From Pandoraea horticolens (GTDB taxonomy: Bacteria > Pseudomonadota > Gammaproteobacteria > Burkholderiales > Burkholderiaceae): a DNA stretch of 64,000 bases. Positions within the stretch are counted from its first letter, which is position 1. Each line of letters starts with the position of its first letter. Where the stretch lies: assembly GCF_902459555.1 (NCBI RefSeq), contig NZ_CABPSM010000015.1, forward strand, positions 86,417 to 150,416, given 5' to 3'. Below, piece after piece: positions 30,246-41,265 of the stretch. The notes under the pieces were generated by a model. The model had not been told where the DNA came from and searched no databases. It saw only the letters and a program-made list of their open reading frames with translations. The translations under genes and the position numbers were made by a program.

Positions 30246-31361
30246 TTAGAAATCGCCCATCTGGCGCCGCAGGAATTCGTGGAAATGCTGCATGCCGTCT
30301 TCCATCGGGCTTTGGTACGGGCCGACTTCCGACACGCCACGCTCGAACAGGGCGCGACGGCCTGCGTCCATGCGCTCGGCGATTTCATCGTCCTCGCGGG
30401 CGGTTTCCATATACGCGGCACGCTCGGCCTCGATGAATTCGCGTTCGAAGAGCGCGATTTCCTCGGGGTAATAGAATTCGACGATGTTCGTCGTCTTCTG
30501 CGGGCCGCGCGGGATGAGCCACGACACCACCAACACATGCGGATACCACTCGATCATCAGGTGCGGGTAGTACACCATCCAGATCGCGCCGAAGTCGGGC
30601 GGAACGCCTTCGCGGTAACGCAGCAGCACGTCGTGCCAATCGCGGTAGATCGGGCTGCCCGGCTTGGCGAGACCTTCATGCACACCTACGGTCTGGACGC
30701 TGTACCAGTCACCGAACTCCCAGCTCAGGTCTTCGCACGAGACGAAGCTGCCCAATCCCGGGTGGAACGGCACGACATGGTAGTCCTCGAGGTAAACCTC
30801 GATGAACGTTTTCCAGTTGTAGTTACATTCGTGCACTTCGACGTGATCGAACATGAAGTTCGAAAAGTCGAGATGGTGCTTCACGCCCAGACGTGAGAGA
30901 TCGGCTTGTACGTCGCGGCCTTGCGCTTCGAACAGCAGTCCGTTCCAGCGTTGCAGCGGGAACTTGCCGAGGTTCAGGCATGGCTTCTCGGGGAAGTGCG
31001 GCGCGCCGAGCAGTTCGCCCTTCGTGTCGTAAGTCCAACGATGGAGCGGGCACACAATGTTGCGTGCATTGCCGCGCCCATTGAGCATGACCGCCTGACG
31101 ATGGCGGCAGACGTTCGAGAGCAGTTCGATGCCACTATGCTCGCCCGCACCGTTGCGGACCAGCATGCGACCTTCCTGCTCGGCCGGCAGCGCGAAATAG
31201 TCGCCCGCTTCCGGCACCATCAGTTCGTGGCCGACATACCGAGGCCCGTATTTGAATAGGACTTCACGTTCGCGGGCGAGGAGCGCCTCGTCGAAATACG
31301 TGTAGACCGGCAATTGGCTCGAGGCCGGTTTCAATTGCAAAGCGCTGCTTAGATTGGACAT
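30246..31361 (-). CDS. Rieske ring-hydroxylating oxygenase alpha subunit
   Basis: A 371-residue aromatic/quaternary-amine oxygenase. The Rieske [2Fe-2S] ligands are C-x-H (NVCRHRQ, about residues 86-92) and C-x2-H (CPLHRWTY, about 106-113). The catalytic mononuclear iron region shows EVYLEDYHVVPFHPG with two histidines. The start is ATG 31361 after GGGAGTGGGA. No reductase or beta subunit lies next to it. It may use a reductase encoded elsewhere; the substrate is unknown. Confidence 0.9.
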   Translation of the reverse strand: MSNLSSALQLKPASSQLPVYTYFDEALLAREREVLFKYGPRYVGHELMVPEAGDYFALPAEQEGRMLVRNGAGEHSGIELLSNVCRHRQAVMLNGRGNARNIVCPLHRWTYDTKGELLGAPHFPEKPCLNLGKFPLQRWNGLLFEAQGRDVQADLSRLGVKHHLDFSNFMFDHVEVHECNYNWKTFIEVYLEDYHVVPFHPGLGSFVSCEDLSWEFGDWYSVQTVGVHEGLAKPGSPIYRDWHDVLLRYREGVPPDFGAIWMVYYPHLMIEWYPHVLVVSWLIPRGPQKTTNIVEFYYPEEIALFEREFIEAERAAYMETAREDDEIAERMDAGRRALFERGVSEVGPYQSPMEDGMQHFHEFLRRQMGDF

Positions 31362-31588
31362 TCCCACTCCCGTCGAGCTTGAAAGCAGTGAACAACCCAA
31401 CCATCGAAGAATCGATTTAGGGAACCGACGATTATACCCGGTATGGGCTGTCGGGGGCACCTAAGTCCATGATTTGCGTTAAATAATGTCCGAAAATTGT
31501 CATCCCCGACGGTTTTGAGGCAATTTACGCCCTGCGAGGTGACGCGCTTTTGCCGTAAAATGGAACATTCGACCTGAATTTTGCGTTT

Positions 31589-31858
31589 ATGGCCAAGACT
31601 GCAAAGTCGCAAGACGCGGTGCCCGAGGTGCCGCAGGACCTGCCCGAGACCTATGAGGCTGCGCTTGCCGAGTTGGAAAAGCTGGTGGGGCGCATGGAGG
31701 GCGGTGAGCTGGGGCTGGAGGAATCGCTCGGTGCATACCGGCGCGGTGCCGTGCTGGTGAAATATTGCCAGGGCTTGCTCGAGAAGGTGGAGCAGCAGGT
31801 CAAGGTGCTGGAAGGTGAAACGCTCAAGCCGCTCGAGGCGGCGCGCGATGACTTCTAA
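31589..31858 (+). CDS. xseB: exodeoxyribonuclease VII small subunit
   Basis: An 89-residue protein with the typical sequence ETYEAALAELEKLVGRMEGG near residue 20 and a following helix ESLGAYRRGAVLVKYCQ. It binds the large subunit XseA, which is not adjacent, in the nuclease that degrades single-stranded DNA from both ends. It is the first gene of the xseB-ispA-dxs block common in proteobacteria. The 96 bases after it hold only the ispA leader. Confidence 0.95.
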   Translation: MAKTAKSQDAVPEVPQDLPETYEAALAELEKLVGRMEGGELGLEESLGAYRRGAVLVKYCQGLLEKVEQQVKVLEGETLKPLEAARDDF

Positions 31859-31954
31859 CCGCCCAGCTTACGGCAAGGCGACCCAAGACCCAACGCGTCC
31901 CGAGGTGGCCCGGGGCGACTCAATAACACGCACGGCCTGAAGGGTACGTGCAGG

Positions 31955-32860
31955 ATGAAGACGATGGCGGATCAGAATATCAAGACCTGGATGCAGGCGG
32001 TGCAGGCCCGTGTGGAACAGGCGCTCGATGCCGCGCTGCCCAGGGTAGCCGATGGCGGCTCGGCGCGACTCAACGAATCGATGCGTTACGCGGTGCTCGG
32101 CGGCGGCAAGCGGGTGCGCCCGCTGTTGTGCTTTGCGGCCGGCGAAGTGACGCAGGCCAGCGAGACGGCCCTCGACCGTGCCGCGTGCGCCGTGGAAATG
32201 ATCCACGCCTACTCGCTGGTGCACGACGATCTGCCGTGCATGGACGATGACGATCTACGCCGCGGCAAGCCGACGGTGCACGTCCAGTACGACGAAGCCA
32301 CCGGCCTGCTCGCGGGCGACGGTCTGCAAACCCAGGCATTTGCGTTGCTTGGCGAAGCTACGGGGGATCTGAGCGCTGCGCAGTCGCTCGCATTGGTGCG
32401 CGAACTGGCGATGGCCTCGGGTGCGCTCGGTATGGCGGGCGGTCAGGCGATCGATCTGGAGAGCGTTGGCATCAAGCTCACGCAGTCGCAACTGGAAAAC
32501 ATGCATCGCCTGAAGACGGGGGCGCTGTTGCGTGCCTCGCTGCGCATGGGAGCCATCTGCGGTCGTGCGTTGTCAGATGACGAAACGGTTGCGCTGGATG
32601 CCTATGCGGCAGCCGTGGGATTGGCTTTCCAGGTGGTGGACGACATTCTCGACGCGACGGCCGATTCGGCCACGCTCGGCAAGACGGCGGGCAAGGATGC
32701 CGCGAACGACAAGCCGACGTACGTGTCGCTGATGGGCCTTGAGGGCGCACGAGCGTACGCGGAAAAACTGCGCGCCGACGCCCATGCGGCGAGTACGTCG
32801 CTCGGCAATGCGGATCGGTTGCGCGCGTTGGCCGATTACGTGGTGGATCGCATCAACTGA
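31955..32860 (+). CDS. ispA: (2E,6E)-farnesyl diphosphate synthase
   Basis: Chain-elongating prenyltransferase that makes farnesyl-PP from IPP and DMAPP/GPP. 301 residues. The first aspartate-rich motif is in [20 protein letters not shown] near residue 88. The second is [12 protein letters not shown] near 227. Both are needed for magnesium-diphosphate binding. Translation may start at ATG 31955 or at the downstream ATG 31964, which is nine bases after an AGG. It lies between xseB and dxs, so precursor and elongation steps are linked. Confidence 0.96.
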   Translation: MKTMADQNIKTWMQAVQARVEQALDAALPRVADGGSARLNESMRYAVLGGGKRVRPLLCFAAGEVTQASETALDRAACAVEMIHAYSLVHDDLPCMDDDDLRRGKPTVHVQYDEATGLLAGDGLQTQAFALLGEATGDLSAAQSLALVRELAMASGALGMAGGQAIDLESVGIKLTQSQLENMHRLKTGALLRASLRMGAICGRALSDDETVALDAYAAAVGLAFQVVDDILDATADSATLGKTAGKDAANDKPTYVSLMGLEGARAYAEKLRADAHAASTSLGNADRLRALADYVVDRIN

Positions 32861-33057
32861 CCGGCGGATTGCCGGGCTGGCAAGTTTCGAGGCGGCCCCC
32901 AGCAGCACAGGGTCACGAGATCCGGGGGCGGTTTGCAGTAGACATAAGCAAGGGGCAAGGAGGGTCGGCGCGATCTCCCCACAGAACGCACCGGCAGGAG
33001 ATCGGGATTGGCTCACTGGGGAAGCCGCCCGATAGAACGCCTATATATGGAACGACG

Positions 33058-34971
33058 ATGTACGAACTTCTAAATACTATCGATGACCCGGCCGCATTGC
33101 GGCGTCTGGAGCGTCGCCAACTTGCGCCGTTGGCCGAAGAGCTGCGCGCCTTCGTGCTCGAAAGTGTGTCGCGCACGGGGGGGCACTTGTCGTCCAACCT
33201 CGGCACGGTTGAGCTGACGATCGCGCTGCACTACGTGTTCAACACGCCGGAGGATCGCATCGTCTGGGACGTGGGCCACCAGAGCTACCCGCACAAGATC
33301 CTGACCGGCCGTCGCGACGCGATGGGTTCGCTGCGTCAGCTTGGCGGCATTTCGGGCTTCCCGAAGCGCGACGAGTCGCCGTACGACACGTTCGGTACAG
33401 CACACTCGAGTACGTCGATTTCGGCGGCACTCGGTATGGCGCTGGGCGCGCGCACGAAGGGCGAGAACCGCTTCGGCATCGCCGTGATCGGCGACGGTGC
33501 GATGACAGCCGGTATGGCGTTCGAGGCGATGAACAACGCGGGGGTTCACGAAGACGTGCCGCTGCTGGTCATCCTGAACGACAACGATATGTCGATTTCG
33601 CCGCCGGTGGGGGCACTCAACCGCTACCTCGCCCGTCTGATGTCGGGCCGCTTCTATGCGGCGGCAAAGAAGGGCGTGGAGAAGGTGCTGAGCGTGGCGC
33701 CGCCGGTGCTGGAATTGGCGCGCAAGTTCGAAGAGCACGCGAAGGGCATGGTCGTGCCTGCGACGATGTTCGAGGAATTCGGCTTTAACTATATCGGTCC
33801 GATCGACGGTCACGACCTCGACTCGCTGATTCCGACGCTCGAGAACATCAAGAATCTGAAGGGGCCGCAATTTCTGCACGTGGTCACGCGCAAGGGTTAC
33901 GGCTACAAGCTGGCCGAGGCTGACCCGGTGCTGTATCACGGTCCCGGCAAGTTCAACCCGGCCGAAGGTATCAAGCCGAGTACGAGCAGCAAGAAGACGT
34001 ATACCCAAGTGTTTGGCGACTGGCTGTGCGATATGGCCGCAGCCGACAAGCGTGTTGTGGGGATCACCCCCGCCATGCGCGAAGGCTCGGGCATGGTCGA
34101 GTTCGAGAAGCGCTTTCCGGAACGTTATTACGACGTCGGCATTGCCGAGCAACATGCGGTGACGTTCGCGGGCGGTATGGCGACCGAAGGCCTCAAGCCG
34201 GTCGTCGCCATTTACTCGACGTTCCTGCAACGCGGCTACGATCAATTGATTCACGATGTCGCGCTGCAAAATCTGCCGGTCCTCTTCGCGCTTGATCGTT
34301 CGGGCCTTGTGGGCGCGGACGGTGCAACGCACGCGGGTGCTTACGACATCGCTTATCTGCGCTGCATCCCGAATATGGTCGTGATGGCGCCGTCGGACGA
34401 GAACGAATGCCGTCAGATGCTCTACACCGGTGTGCAGATCGACGGTCCGTCGGCCGTGCGTTATCCGCGCGGCGCTGGTACGGGCGCTGTCATCGAGCAA
34501 ACGATGACGGCACTGCCGATCGGCAAGGGCATCGTGCGCCGTGAAGGTCGGGCGGAAGCCGGGCGTCGCGTGGCGATTCTGGCGTTCGGCAGCATGGTTG
34601 CCCCGGCGCTTGCCGCTGCCGCGCAACTGGACGCGACCGTGGCCGACATGCGCTTCGTCAAGCCGATCGACGATGAGCTGATCGCACGACTGGCGCAGAC
34701 GCACGATTACCTCGTGACGGTGGAAGAGGGCAGCATCATGGGGGGCGCGGGTTCGGCAGTTGCGGAATCCCTGCTCGCCGGTGGGGTTACTCGACCCGTA
34801 CTACAATTGGGCCTGTCCGATCGCTTCATCGATCATGGCGATCCGGCGGCGCTGCTGTCGGCCGAGGGACTCGACGCGGCAGGTATTGCGAAATCGATCT
34901 GCACGCGCTTCGACCTGTCGCTGGAAGCCTCTCGGGCGGCTGACAAGGTCACGACGAAGCTCGTCGCCTGA
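33058..34971 (+). CDS. dxs: 1-deoxy-D-xylulose-5-phosphate synthase
   Basis: Thiamine-diphosphate enzyme that condenses pyruvate and glyceraldehyde-3-phosphate in the first step of the MEP isoprenoid pathway. 637 residues. The ThDP/Mg2+ site has [20 protein letters not shown] near residue 141 and [12 protein letters not shown]. The transketolase pyrimidine-binding region starts at [12 protein letters not shown]. The glutamate of [15 protein letters not shown] is intact. Start at ATG 33058 ([12 protein letters not shown]), after GGAACGACG. The 197 bases after ispA do not form a gene. Confidence 0.97.
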   Translation: MYELLNTIDDPAALRRLERRQLAPLAEELRAFVLESVSRTGGHLSSNLGTVELTIALHYVFNTPEDRIVWDVGHQSYPHKILTGRRDAMGSLRQLGGISGFPKRDESPYDTFGTAHSSTSISAALGMALGARTKGENRFGIAVIGDGAMTAGMAFEAMNNAGVHEDVPLLVILNDNDMSISPPVGALNRYLARLMSGRFYAAAKKGVEKVLSVAPPVLELARKFEEHAKGMVVPATMFEEFGFNYIGPIDGHDLDSLIPTLENIKNLKGPQFLHVVTRKGYGYKLAEADPVLYHGPGKFNPAEGIKPSTSSKKTYTQVFGDWLCDMAAADKRVVGITPAMREGSGMVEFEKRFPERYYDVGIAEQHAVTFAGGMATEGLKPVVAIYSTFLQRGYDQLIHDVALQNLPVLFALDRSGLVGADGATHAGAYDIAYLRCIPNMVVMAPSDENECRQMLYTGVQIDGPSAVRYPRGAGTGAVIEQTMTALPIGKGIVRREGRAEAGRRVAILAFGSMVAPALAAAAQLDATVADMRFVKPIDDELIARLAQTHDYLVTVEEGSIMGGAGSAVAESLLAGGVTRPVLQLGLSDRFIDHGDPAALLSAEGLDAAGIAKSICTRFDLSLEASRAADKVTTKLVA

Positions 34972-34995
34972 GCGTCCGGTAGTCCCGAATATCCG

Positions 34996-35024
34996 AACGA
35001 TCCGGCTTGTTACGCCGGATCGTT
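34996..35024 (+). terminator. dxs terminator hairpin
   Basis: Perfect 11-bp stem AACGATCCGGC/GCCGGATCGTT with a 7-base loop, followed by a TCATTTT stretch, 25 bases after the dxs stop. Confidence 0.85.
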
Positions 35025-35168
35025 TCATTTTGCGTTACGTATTTTCCGTCCCGTGCCGGGGCTCTCCGGCACGTTCCCGATGACACTCGCCGGAGGCTCG
35101 CGAGCCGTGCGTCGGATACGTTTGCCCATTGCCTCCCCCAGTCGGCTTGCCGGCAAAGAAGGAAATAG

Positions 35169-35978
35169 ATGAATCAGATGAACCCCGCTTTCGTCATGCC
35201 GGACGTGCAGAGCACCGTCGATACCCGGCAGATTCCGATTCAACGCGTTGGCGTGCGTGGTGTGCGTCACCCGTTGTCGGTGCGTTTGGCCGATGGCGAC
35301 GCACAAGCCACCGTGGGCTTGTTCAATCTCGACGTTCATTTGGCTGCCGATCAGAAGGGCACGCATATGTCGCGTTTCGTGGCGCTGCTCGAGGCGCATC
35401 GTGCGCCGCTGGATGTCGCAGGTTTCCGGGCCATGCTCGATAGCATGCTGGATAAGCTCGAAGCCGAGGCCGGTCGCATCGAAGTGACGTTCCCGTATTT
35501 CATCAACAAGACGGCACCGGTGTCGGGCGTGCAGAGCTTGCTGGATTACGAGGTGACGCTCACGGGTGACGTGCGCAACGGTCAGACGCGCGTATGGCTC
35601 AAGGTGCTTGTGCCGGTCACGAGCCTGTGCCCGTGCTCGAAGAAAATTTCGCAGTACGGTGCGCACAACCAGCGCTCGCATATCACCATCGACGCGGAAA
35701 TCGCGGGCGACATCGCTGTCGAGGAATTGGTGCGTATGGCCGAAGAAGAAGCGTCCTGCGAATTGTGGGGGCTGCTCAAGCGTCCGGACGAGAAATACGT
35801 GACCGAGCGCGCCTATGAGAATCCGAAGTTCGTCGAGGATCTGGTGCGCGACGTGGCAACGCGTCTGAACGATGAGCCGCGCATTGTGGCCTACGTGCTT
35901 CAGGCCGAGAACTTCGAGTCGATCCACAATCACAGTGCCTATGCCGTGATCGAGCGTGACAAGCGTGTGGCAGCTTGA
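35169..35978 (+). CDS. folE2: GTP cyclohydrolase FolE2
   Basis: Opens the imidazole ring of GTP to give 7,8-dihydroneopterin triphosphate for folate and queuosine-type pathways. This type IB enzyme is metal-promiscuous. 269 residues with family motifs [12 protein letters not shown] near residue 23, the catalytic-cysteine segment [23 protein letters not shown] near residues 147-169 and the C-terminal NHSAYAV. The ATG at 35169 starts the conserved MNQMNPAF. A bidirectional terminator follows, shared with tsaD. Confidence 0.96.
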   Translation: MNQMNPAFVMPDVQSTVDTRQIPIQRVGVRGVRHPLSVRLADGDAQATVGLFNLDVHLAADQKGTHMSRFVALLEAHRAPLDVAGFRAMLDSMLDKLEAEAGRIEVTFPYFINKTAPVSGVQSLLDYEVTLTGDVRNGQTRVWLKVLVPVTSLCPCSKKISQYGAHNQRSHITIDAEIAGDIAVEELVRMAEEEASCELWGLLKRPDEKYVTERAYENPKFVEDLVRDVATRLNDEPRIVAYVLQAENFESIHNHSAYAVIERDKRVAA

Positions 35979-36010
35979 GATTGCGGTACCTTCAGGCGCG
36001 CGCTGCATAA

Positions 36011-36038
36011 AAAAGACCGCTCCGGGGAGCGGTCTTTT
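36011..36038. terminator. Bidirectional terminator between folE2 and tsaD
   Basis: Perfect 13-bp stem AAAAGACCGCTCC/GGAGCGGTCTTTT with a GG loop; A-tract on one side, T-tract on the other. Confidence 0.92.
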
Positions 36039-36064
36039 TATTGGGCGGTTCCCGCAAGGGGGGA

Positions 36065-37096
36065 TCAGATGCTGCGCACGATGTCGGCAAGATCCCAGCG
36101 CGGGCGGACAGTGTAGGCGTATTCGCTGTCCGCTTCGTCCGGCCAATGCTTGAGACGCATGGCGCCGGCGAAGGCGATCATGGCCCCGTTATCTGTACAG
36201 AATGCCAGGTCGGGGTAGTGCACGCGATAGCCGCGTCGTCGGGCCGCTTCGTTGAGCCCCGCGCGAAGCTGTGCGTTGGCGCCGACGCCACCGGCGACGA
36301 CGAGCGTCTTCATACCGGTCTGCTTGAGGGCGGCCATCGATTTGGCAACGAGTACGTCGACGATCGCGTCGACAAAGCCCCGCGCGAGATCGGCCTTTTC
36401 CTGCTCGCAGACATTGCCGTCGAGCTTGCGCACTTGCGTGAGCACGGCAGTTTTCAATCCGCTGAAGCTGAAGTCGAGGTTGCCGGAGTGCTTCATCGGG
36501 CGTGGCAGGTCGTAGCGTCCCGGTGTACCGAACTCGGCCAGACGCGAGACGGCTGGACCGCCCGGATAGCCGAGTCCCAGCAATTTTGCGGTCTTGTCGA
36601 AGGCTTCGCCTGCAGCGTCGTCCAGCGTTTCGCCAAGCATGGCGTACTGGCCGAAGGCGCGCACTTCCATCAACTGGGTGTGGCCGCCGGAGACCAGCAG
36701 CGCGACGAATGGGAAATCGGGGGCGTCCGGCGCGAGCAGCGGGGAGAGCAGGTGGCCCTCGAGGTGGTGCACGCCAACGACCGGGCGATCGAGCGCGAAG
36801 GCGAGCGCGTTCGCGACGCTCGCGCCTACCAGCAGCGCACCGGCAAGGCCAGGGCCCTGCGTGTAGGCGAGGGCGTCGACTGCGCTGAGCGGCTTGCCGG
36901 CCTGCGCGAGCACCTCTTCGGCCAGCGGCAGCGCGCGACGAATGTGGTCGCGCGACGCCAGTTCGGGCACCACGCCGCCATATTCACGGTGCATGGCAAT
37001 CTGCGAATGCAGCGCGTGCGAGAGCAGGCCGGCCTCCGTGTCATAGAGCGCGAGGCCTGTTTCGTCGCAGGAGCTTTCAATGCCTAGAACCAGCAT
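36065..37096 (-). CDS. tsaD: tRNA N6-adenosine threonylcarbamoyltransferase
   Basis: Kae1/TsaD family ATPase that, with TsaB and TsaE, attaches threonylcarbamoyl to A37 of ANN-decoding tRNAs. 343 residues from [19 protein letters not shown]. The metal site [11 protein letters not shown] is near residue 111, and [12 protein letters not shown] and [13 protein letters not shown] are the nucleotide-binding segments. I start at ATG 37096, since the nine preceding residues are not conserved. It is divergent from the BaiN-like gene, 89 bases apart. Confidence 0.97.
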   Translation of the reverse strand: MLVLGIESSCDETGLALYDTEAGLLSHALHSQIAMHREYGGVVPELASRDHIRRALPLAEEVLAQAGKPLSAVDALAYTQGPGLAGALLVGASVANALAFALDRPVVGVHHLEGHLLSPLLAPDAPDFPFVALLVSGGHTQLMEVRAFGQYAMLGETLDDAAGEAFDKTAKLLGLGYPGGPAVSRLAEFGTPGRYDLPRPMKHSGNLDFSFSGLKTAVLTQVRKLDGNVCEQEKADLARGFVDAIVDVLVAKSMAALKQTGMKTLVVAGGVGANAQLRAGLNEAARRRGYRVHYPDLAFCTDNGAMIAFAGAMRLKHWPDEADSEYAYTVRPRWDLADIVRSI

Positions 37097-37185
37097 GGCT
37101 TGAGGGGTGGCGCGGAGCGTCATGAAGAAGGATAACCCGTAAGTATACCAGTCGACCTTAACGCCCGCCGGTTACAATGCGCGCC

Positions 37186-38436
37186 ATGGAAAAGTTCGAT
37201 GTAGCGATTGTGGGTGCTGGCGCGGCCGGCCTGATGTGCGCGGCGGTGGCCGGGCAGTTGGGGCTGCGTGTGGTGCTCATCGATCACGCGACGCGTCTGG
37301 CCGAGAAGATCCGGATTTCAGGCGGCGGGCGCTGCAATTTCACAAATATCAATGCCGGGCCGGCCAACTATCTGTCCGAGAATCCCCGTTTCTGCCGTTC
37401 GGCACTGGCGCGCTATACACCGCGCGACTTTCTGGATTTACTCAAGCGTCATCGCATTGCGTGGCACGAAAAGCATCGCGGGCAGCTTTTCTGCGATGAA
37501 AGCGCCGAAGATGTTATCGAGATGCTTCGCCAGGAGTGCGCGGCGGGGCACGTGCACTGGCGGATGCCCTGTGCTGTCCACACCGTTGCCTACACGGAGG
37601 CGGGTGGGGCGCATCGGTATCATTTGACGACCGATGCGGGTCATATCGCGGTAAAACGGCTCGTGATCGCGACCGGCGGCCTGTCGATTCCGAAAATCGG
37701 CGCGACGGACTGGGGCTATCGCATCGCCCGTCAGTTCGGTCTGGAGGTCATCGAGCCGCGCCCGGCACTTGTGCCGCTCATGTTCGACGCCTCGACGTGG
37801 GCGCCCTTTGCGGGGTTGTCCGGCTTGTCGCTGGAGGTCGAGGTCAGTACGGGGAAGGGGAAGGAAGCCGGCAGCTTTGTCGAGGATTTGCTGTTCACGC
37901 ACCGGGGATTGTCCGGTCCCGCCATCCTCCAAATTTCCAGTTTCTGGACGCCAGGACAACCTATCACGCTGGATCTGGCGTCATCGTCGGACATCGAGGC
38001 GGCATTGTTCGAGGCCAAGGCGGCGTCTAAACGCCAGTTGGCCAACTTGCTGGCGCAATGGGTGCCGGCGCGTCTCGCAGATGCTTGGGTGGCCAACAGC
38101 GGACTCTCGCCGCAGGCGCGCGTGCAAGAGCTGCCGGACAAAGCACTGCGCTCGCTCGCTCAGGCGTTCTCGGGGTGGACGCTCAAGCCGTGTGGCTCGG
38201 AGGGCTGGCGCAAGGCGGAAGTCACGCGCGGCGGAGTCGACACGCGGGCGCTTTCCTCTGCAACGATGGAGGTCCGCACGCAGCTGGGGCTGTACTTCGT
38301 CGGGGAAGTCGTGGACGTGACGGGGTGGCTCGGCGGTTACAACTTCCAGTGGGCGTGGGCGTCGGCGGTGGCTTGTGCCCGGGCGATGTCCGAAAGCGTT
38401 CAGGTCGGCCGGGCAGGAGAGAACGCACTGTCGTAG
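37186..38436 (+). CDS. BaiN/HI0933-like NAD(P)/FAD-dependent oxidoreductase
   Basis: A 416-residue flavoprotein of the HI0933/YhiN/BaiN family. The dinucleotide-binding DVAIVGAGAAGLMCAAVAGQLG begins at residue 4. The family marker SGGGRCNFTN lies near residue 45, and a C-terminal GEVVDVTGWLGGYNFQWAWASG-like stretch completes the FAD site. Function is mostly unknown; gut BaiN reduces bile-acid intermediates, which should not be transferred here. ATG 37186 is chosen over an upstream in-frame start because it begins the Rossmann strand directly. Confidence 0.9.
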   Translation: MEKFDVAIVGAGAAGLMCAAVAGQLGLRVVLIDHATRLAEKIRISGGGRCNFTNINAGPANYLSENPRFCRSALARYTPRDFLDLLKRHRIAWHEKHRGQLFCDESAEDVIEMLRQECAAGHVHWRMPCAVHTVAYTEAGGAHRYHLTTDAGHIAVKRLVIATGGLSIPKIGATDWGYRIARQFGLEVIEPRPALVPLMFDASTWAPFAGLSGLSLEVEVSTGKGKEAGSFVEDLLFTHRGLSGPAILQISSFWTPGQPITLDLASSSDIEAALFEAKAASKRQLANLLAQWVPARLADAWVANSGLSPQARVQELPDKALRSLAQAFSGWTLKPCGSEGWRKAEVTRGGVDTRALSSATMEVRTQLGLYFVGEVVDVTGWLGGYNFQWAWASAVACARAMSESVQVGRAGENALS

Positions 38437-38799
38437 ACGGCCACTCCCGGCCTGTGATACGCTCTCGCCTTCGTGGAGACGACGCATCAATGGTTGTTTT
38501 CGGGACGTTTGCGACAGTTCAAGACGCTTCCGAAGCATTGCCGGGGTTTTGCGTCTGACACGTCACCGGCCAAACGGGCGTTCAGCGCCTGGGCCGGGGC
38601 CCGATCTCCAGCGAGCCCGCTTGTGATCGCGTTTGTGATCGTCTCCCCAAGCGGGTTTTTGTGCTTTCTGCCCCCCGTTTGCGTCTGCGCCAGCTTATCG
38701 GCTGCGGTCGCGCGCGGTGAGTGCCTGACGGCAGTCGTCCTTTTCTTTGGGGCGGCATGCACTACACTGAAACGTATTCGAATTCCGGAACCCCTGCTC
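38437..38799. other. Intergenic region without a recognised gene
   Basis: This 363-bp stretch precedes yqeY. The ribosomal protein gene rpsU, often found just here in proteobacteria, is not present. An open frame running into yqeY translates to a hydrophobic, Cys-rich sequence of low plausibility. The last 50 bases presumably hold the yqeY promoter. Confidence 0.6.
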
Positions 38800-39249
38800 A
38801 TGAGTCTGAAAGAACGCGTCAACGAAGACATGAAGACGGCCATGCGTGCCAAGGCCGCCGACAAACTGGGGACCATCCGGCTGCTGCTCGCGGCAATCAA
38901 ACAAAAGGAAGTCGACGAGCGCATCTCCCTGGACGATGACGCAGCGGTTGTTGCTATCGTCGACAAGCTGATCAAGCAGCGCAAGGATTCCATCAGCCAG
39001 TTCCAGGCTGCCGGCCGCACCGATCTGGCCGACAAGGAGGCTGCCGAACTCGAAGTGCTCCAGGTCTATATGCCGCAGCAGCTTTCGGCAGAGGAAGTCG
39101 CGCAAGCGATCAAGGCCGCTGTGGCGCAAACCGGTGCTGCCGGTCCGCAGGACATGGGCAAGGTAATGGGCGTGCTCAAGGGCCTGTTGGCCGGTCGGGC
39201 CGACATGACGGCCGTGTCCGCGCAAGTGAAGGCGGCGTTGGCTGCGTAA
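38800..39249 (+). CDS. GatB/YqeY domain-containing protein
   Basis: A 149-residue protein with the helical YqeY domain, related to the C-terminal tRNA-binding part of amidotransferase subunit GatB. It starts MSLKERVNEDMKTAMRAK at ATG 38800 and contains LLLAAIKQKEVDER and LEVLQVYMPQQLS, both characteristic of the family. Its role is not well defined. It precedes dnaG and rpoD on the same strand, a conserved order (the macromolecular synthesis cluster), with 69 bases to dnaG. Confidence 0.92.
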   Translation: MSLKERVNEDMKTAMRAKAADKLGTIRLLLAAIKQKEVDERISLDDDAAVVAIVDKLIKQRKDSISQFQAAGRTDLADKEAAELEVLQVYMPQQLSAEEVAQAIKAAVAQTGAAGPQDMGKVMGVLKGLLAGRADMTAVSAQVKAALAA

Positions 39250-39318
39250 TTCTGTGGTGCGGCAAGTTGCCGTCGTTCGTGCGACGGCGCGTCACCGCAT
39301 CGCGATGGCATCGATCCA

Positions 39319-41202
39319 GTGATTCCCCAGTCGTTTCTGCAGGACCTCCTCAACCGCGTCGATATCGTCGAGGTGGTGGGTCGTTATGTTCAGTTGAAGA
39401 AAGGCGGGGCGAACTTCATGGGGCTATGCCCCTTTCATAACGAGAAGTCGCCCTCATTTACGGTGAGTCCCACCAAGCAGTTCTATCACTGCTTCGGGTG
39501 TGGCGCGCACGGCAGCGCGATCAGCTTCCTGATGGAGCATGCCGGACTCGGATTTGTCGAAGCTGTCGAGGAGTTGGCCCGCAACGTCGGGCTGGATGTG
39601 CCGCGTGAAGCGCCGATACCTGGCGCGCCGGCACCTGCCGCGCAACGGGCGCAAACCCTCGGTCTGGTCGACGTCATGACGCGTGCCTGCGACTACTACC
39701 GCAAACAGTTGCGAGGAGCGCCGGCTGCCATCGAATATTTGAAGCGGCGCGGGTTGACGGGTGAAATCGCGGCGCATTTCGGGCTGGGGTATGCCCCGGA
39801 TGCCTGGCAGAACCTTGAGGCTGCGTTTCAGAACTACCGCGACGATCAGTTGCTCGACGCCGGTCTCGTCATCGAGAGTGAGAAGGGCGAGGCGGGCGGC
39901 GCAAAGCGTCGTTATGACCGTTTTCGCGACCGGATCATGTTCCCGATCCGAAACACGAAGGGGCAGGTGATCGCTTTCGGCGGACGAGTGCTGGACAAAG
40001 GTGAGCCGAAGTATCTGAATTCACCTGAAACACCGCTTTTCAGCAAGGGCAGTGAGTTGTACGGCCTGTTCGAGGCGCGCACGGGTATTCGCGACGCGGG
40101 CTACGTACTGGTAGTGGAAGGGTATATGGACGTGGTCGCGCTAGCGCAGCTTGGGTTTCCGCAGGCGGTGGCCACATTGGGTACAGCGTGCACGCCCATG
40201 CATGTTCAGAAGCTGTTGCGCCAGACCGAGACGGTGGTGTTCAGCTTTGACGGAGACGCGGCGGGCCGCCGGGCGGCACGCCGTGCGCTGGAAGCCTGTT
40301 TGCAGCATGCGGACGACAACCGGAGCTTCAAGTTCCTGTTCTTGCCCAGCGAACACGATCCGGACAGCTACGTGCGTGAGTATGGCGCGAACGCGTTTGC
40401 CGAAGAGGTGTCGCGAGCCATGCCGTTGTCGCAGTTCCTGATTGGTGAAGTGACGGCCGGTAAAGAGATGCATCAGCCCGAGGGCCGGGCACGTGCGCTG
40501 TTCGAGGCGAAGCCGCTGCTGCAGCAGATGCCGGCGAATGCGTTGCGAGGACAGATTCTGCATGCGCTGGCCGAGCGGGTAGGTAGTTCGGTAGAAGAAG
40601 TGGCCGAGCTGTGCGAATTGCAGATCAGTGCGGTGCGCCGTCAGAACGCGTGGGACAAGGCGCCGGCCAAGCGCGAGAAACGCCGCGTGGTGGGCACCGA
40701 GCATCGGGCATTGCAGAATCTGCTGATGTTTCCGGTGCTTGGAAACGAATTGACTGAAGAAGAGACCAAGATTTTGCAGGATGGGCGTCACCACGCCGAG
40801 ATTTTCTCGGAGGTGCTGGCGCATTGTCACGAAATGGGGGCCCAGGCCGATTTCCGCTTCATGTCGGATCGGTTGCGGACATCGCCGAATTGGGCGAGTT
40901 TCGACGACATCCTTCGCGAAATCCTCGCGTTCGAAGAGAACGCTCGCGACCTGCTGTTGTTCGACCCGGCCGATGAGGCGCAAGTCGAGCGTCGCGAGGA
41001 ACAGATTGCACTGCGGCTCACGGAGTTGCGAAGCGCGATTCGGCGCTTGCAATACGACGGGCTGTGCGAAGCGCTGGAGACGATTTTCAAGCGGCCGTCA
41101 TTGACGTCCGATGAATTGCGCCACGCTCAGGCGCTGTCGCGGCAACGCGACGAATTGAAGCGGTTGCTGGCTCCGGTCGGCACAGGAGGCGCGCGAAGTT
41201 GA
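39319..41202 (+). CDS. dnaG: DNA primase
   Basis: Makes RNA primers for replication. 627 residues. The N-terminal zinc-binding CHC2 domain reads LCPFHNEKSPSFTVSP and YHCFGCGAHG near residues 37-62. The TOPRIM catalytic core has VVEGYMDVVAL near residue 265 and FSFDGDAAGRRAARRAL near 307. The C-terminal DnaB-interaction domain covers about the last 150 residues. Translation starts at a GTG at 39319 (VIPQSFLQDLL). It is followed closely by rpoD. Confidence 0.97.
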   Translation: MIPQSFLQDLLNRVDIVEVVGRYVQLKKGGANFMGLCPFHNEKSPSFTVSPTKQFYHCFGCGAHGSAISFLMEHAGLGFVEAVEELARNVGLDVPREAPIPGAPAPAAQRAQTLGLVDVMTRACDYYRKQLRGAPAAIEYLKRRGLTGEIAAHFGLGYAPDAWQNLEAAFQNYRDDQLLDAGLVIESEKGEAGGAKRRYDRFRDRIMFPIRNTKGQVIAFGGRVLDKGEPKYLNSPETPLFSKGSELYGLFEARTGIRDAGYVLVVEGYMDVVALAQLGFPQAVATLGTACTPMHVQKLLRQTETVVFSFDGDAAGRRAARRALEACLQHADDNRSFKFLFLPSEHDPDSYVREYGANAFAEEVSRAMPLSQFLIGEVTAGKEMHQPEGRARALFEAKPLLQQMPANALRGQILHALAERVGSSVEEVAELCELQISAVRRQNAWDKAPAKREKRRVVGTEHRALQNLLMFPVLGNELTEEETKILQDGRHHAEIFSEVLAHCHEMGAQADFRFMSDRLRTSPNWASFDDILREILAFEENARDLLLFDPADEAQVERREEQIALRLTELRSAIRRLQYDGLCEALETIFKRPSLTSDELRHAQALSRQRDELKRLLAPVGTGGARS

Positions 41203-41265
41203 GGTAAGCCCGCGTGCTACAATGGAAAGTTTTCAGTGGGCTGTTTTCTGGCAAGCGAGATCGCT

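Noticed and set aside
38473..38799. rpsU upstream of yqeY/dnaG
   Set aside because: No frame here gives the S21 sequence; the stretch is noncoding.
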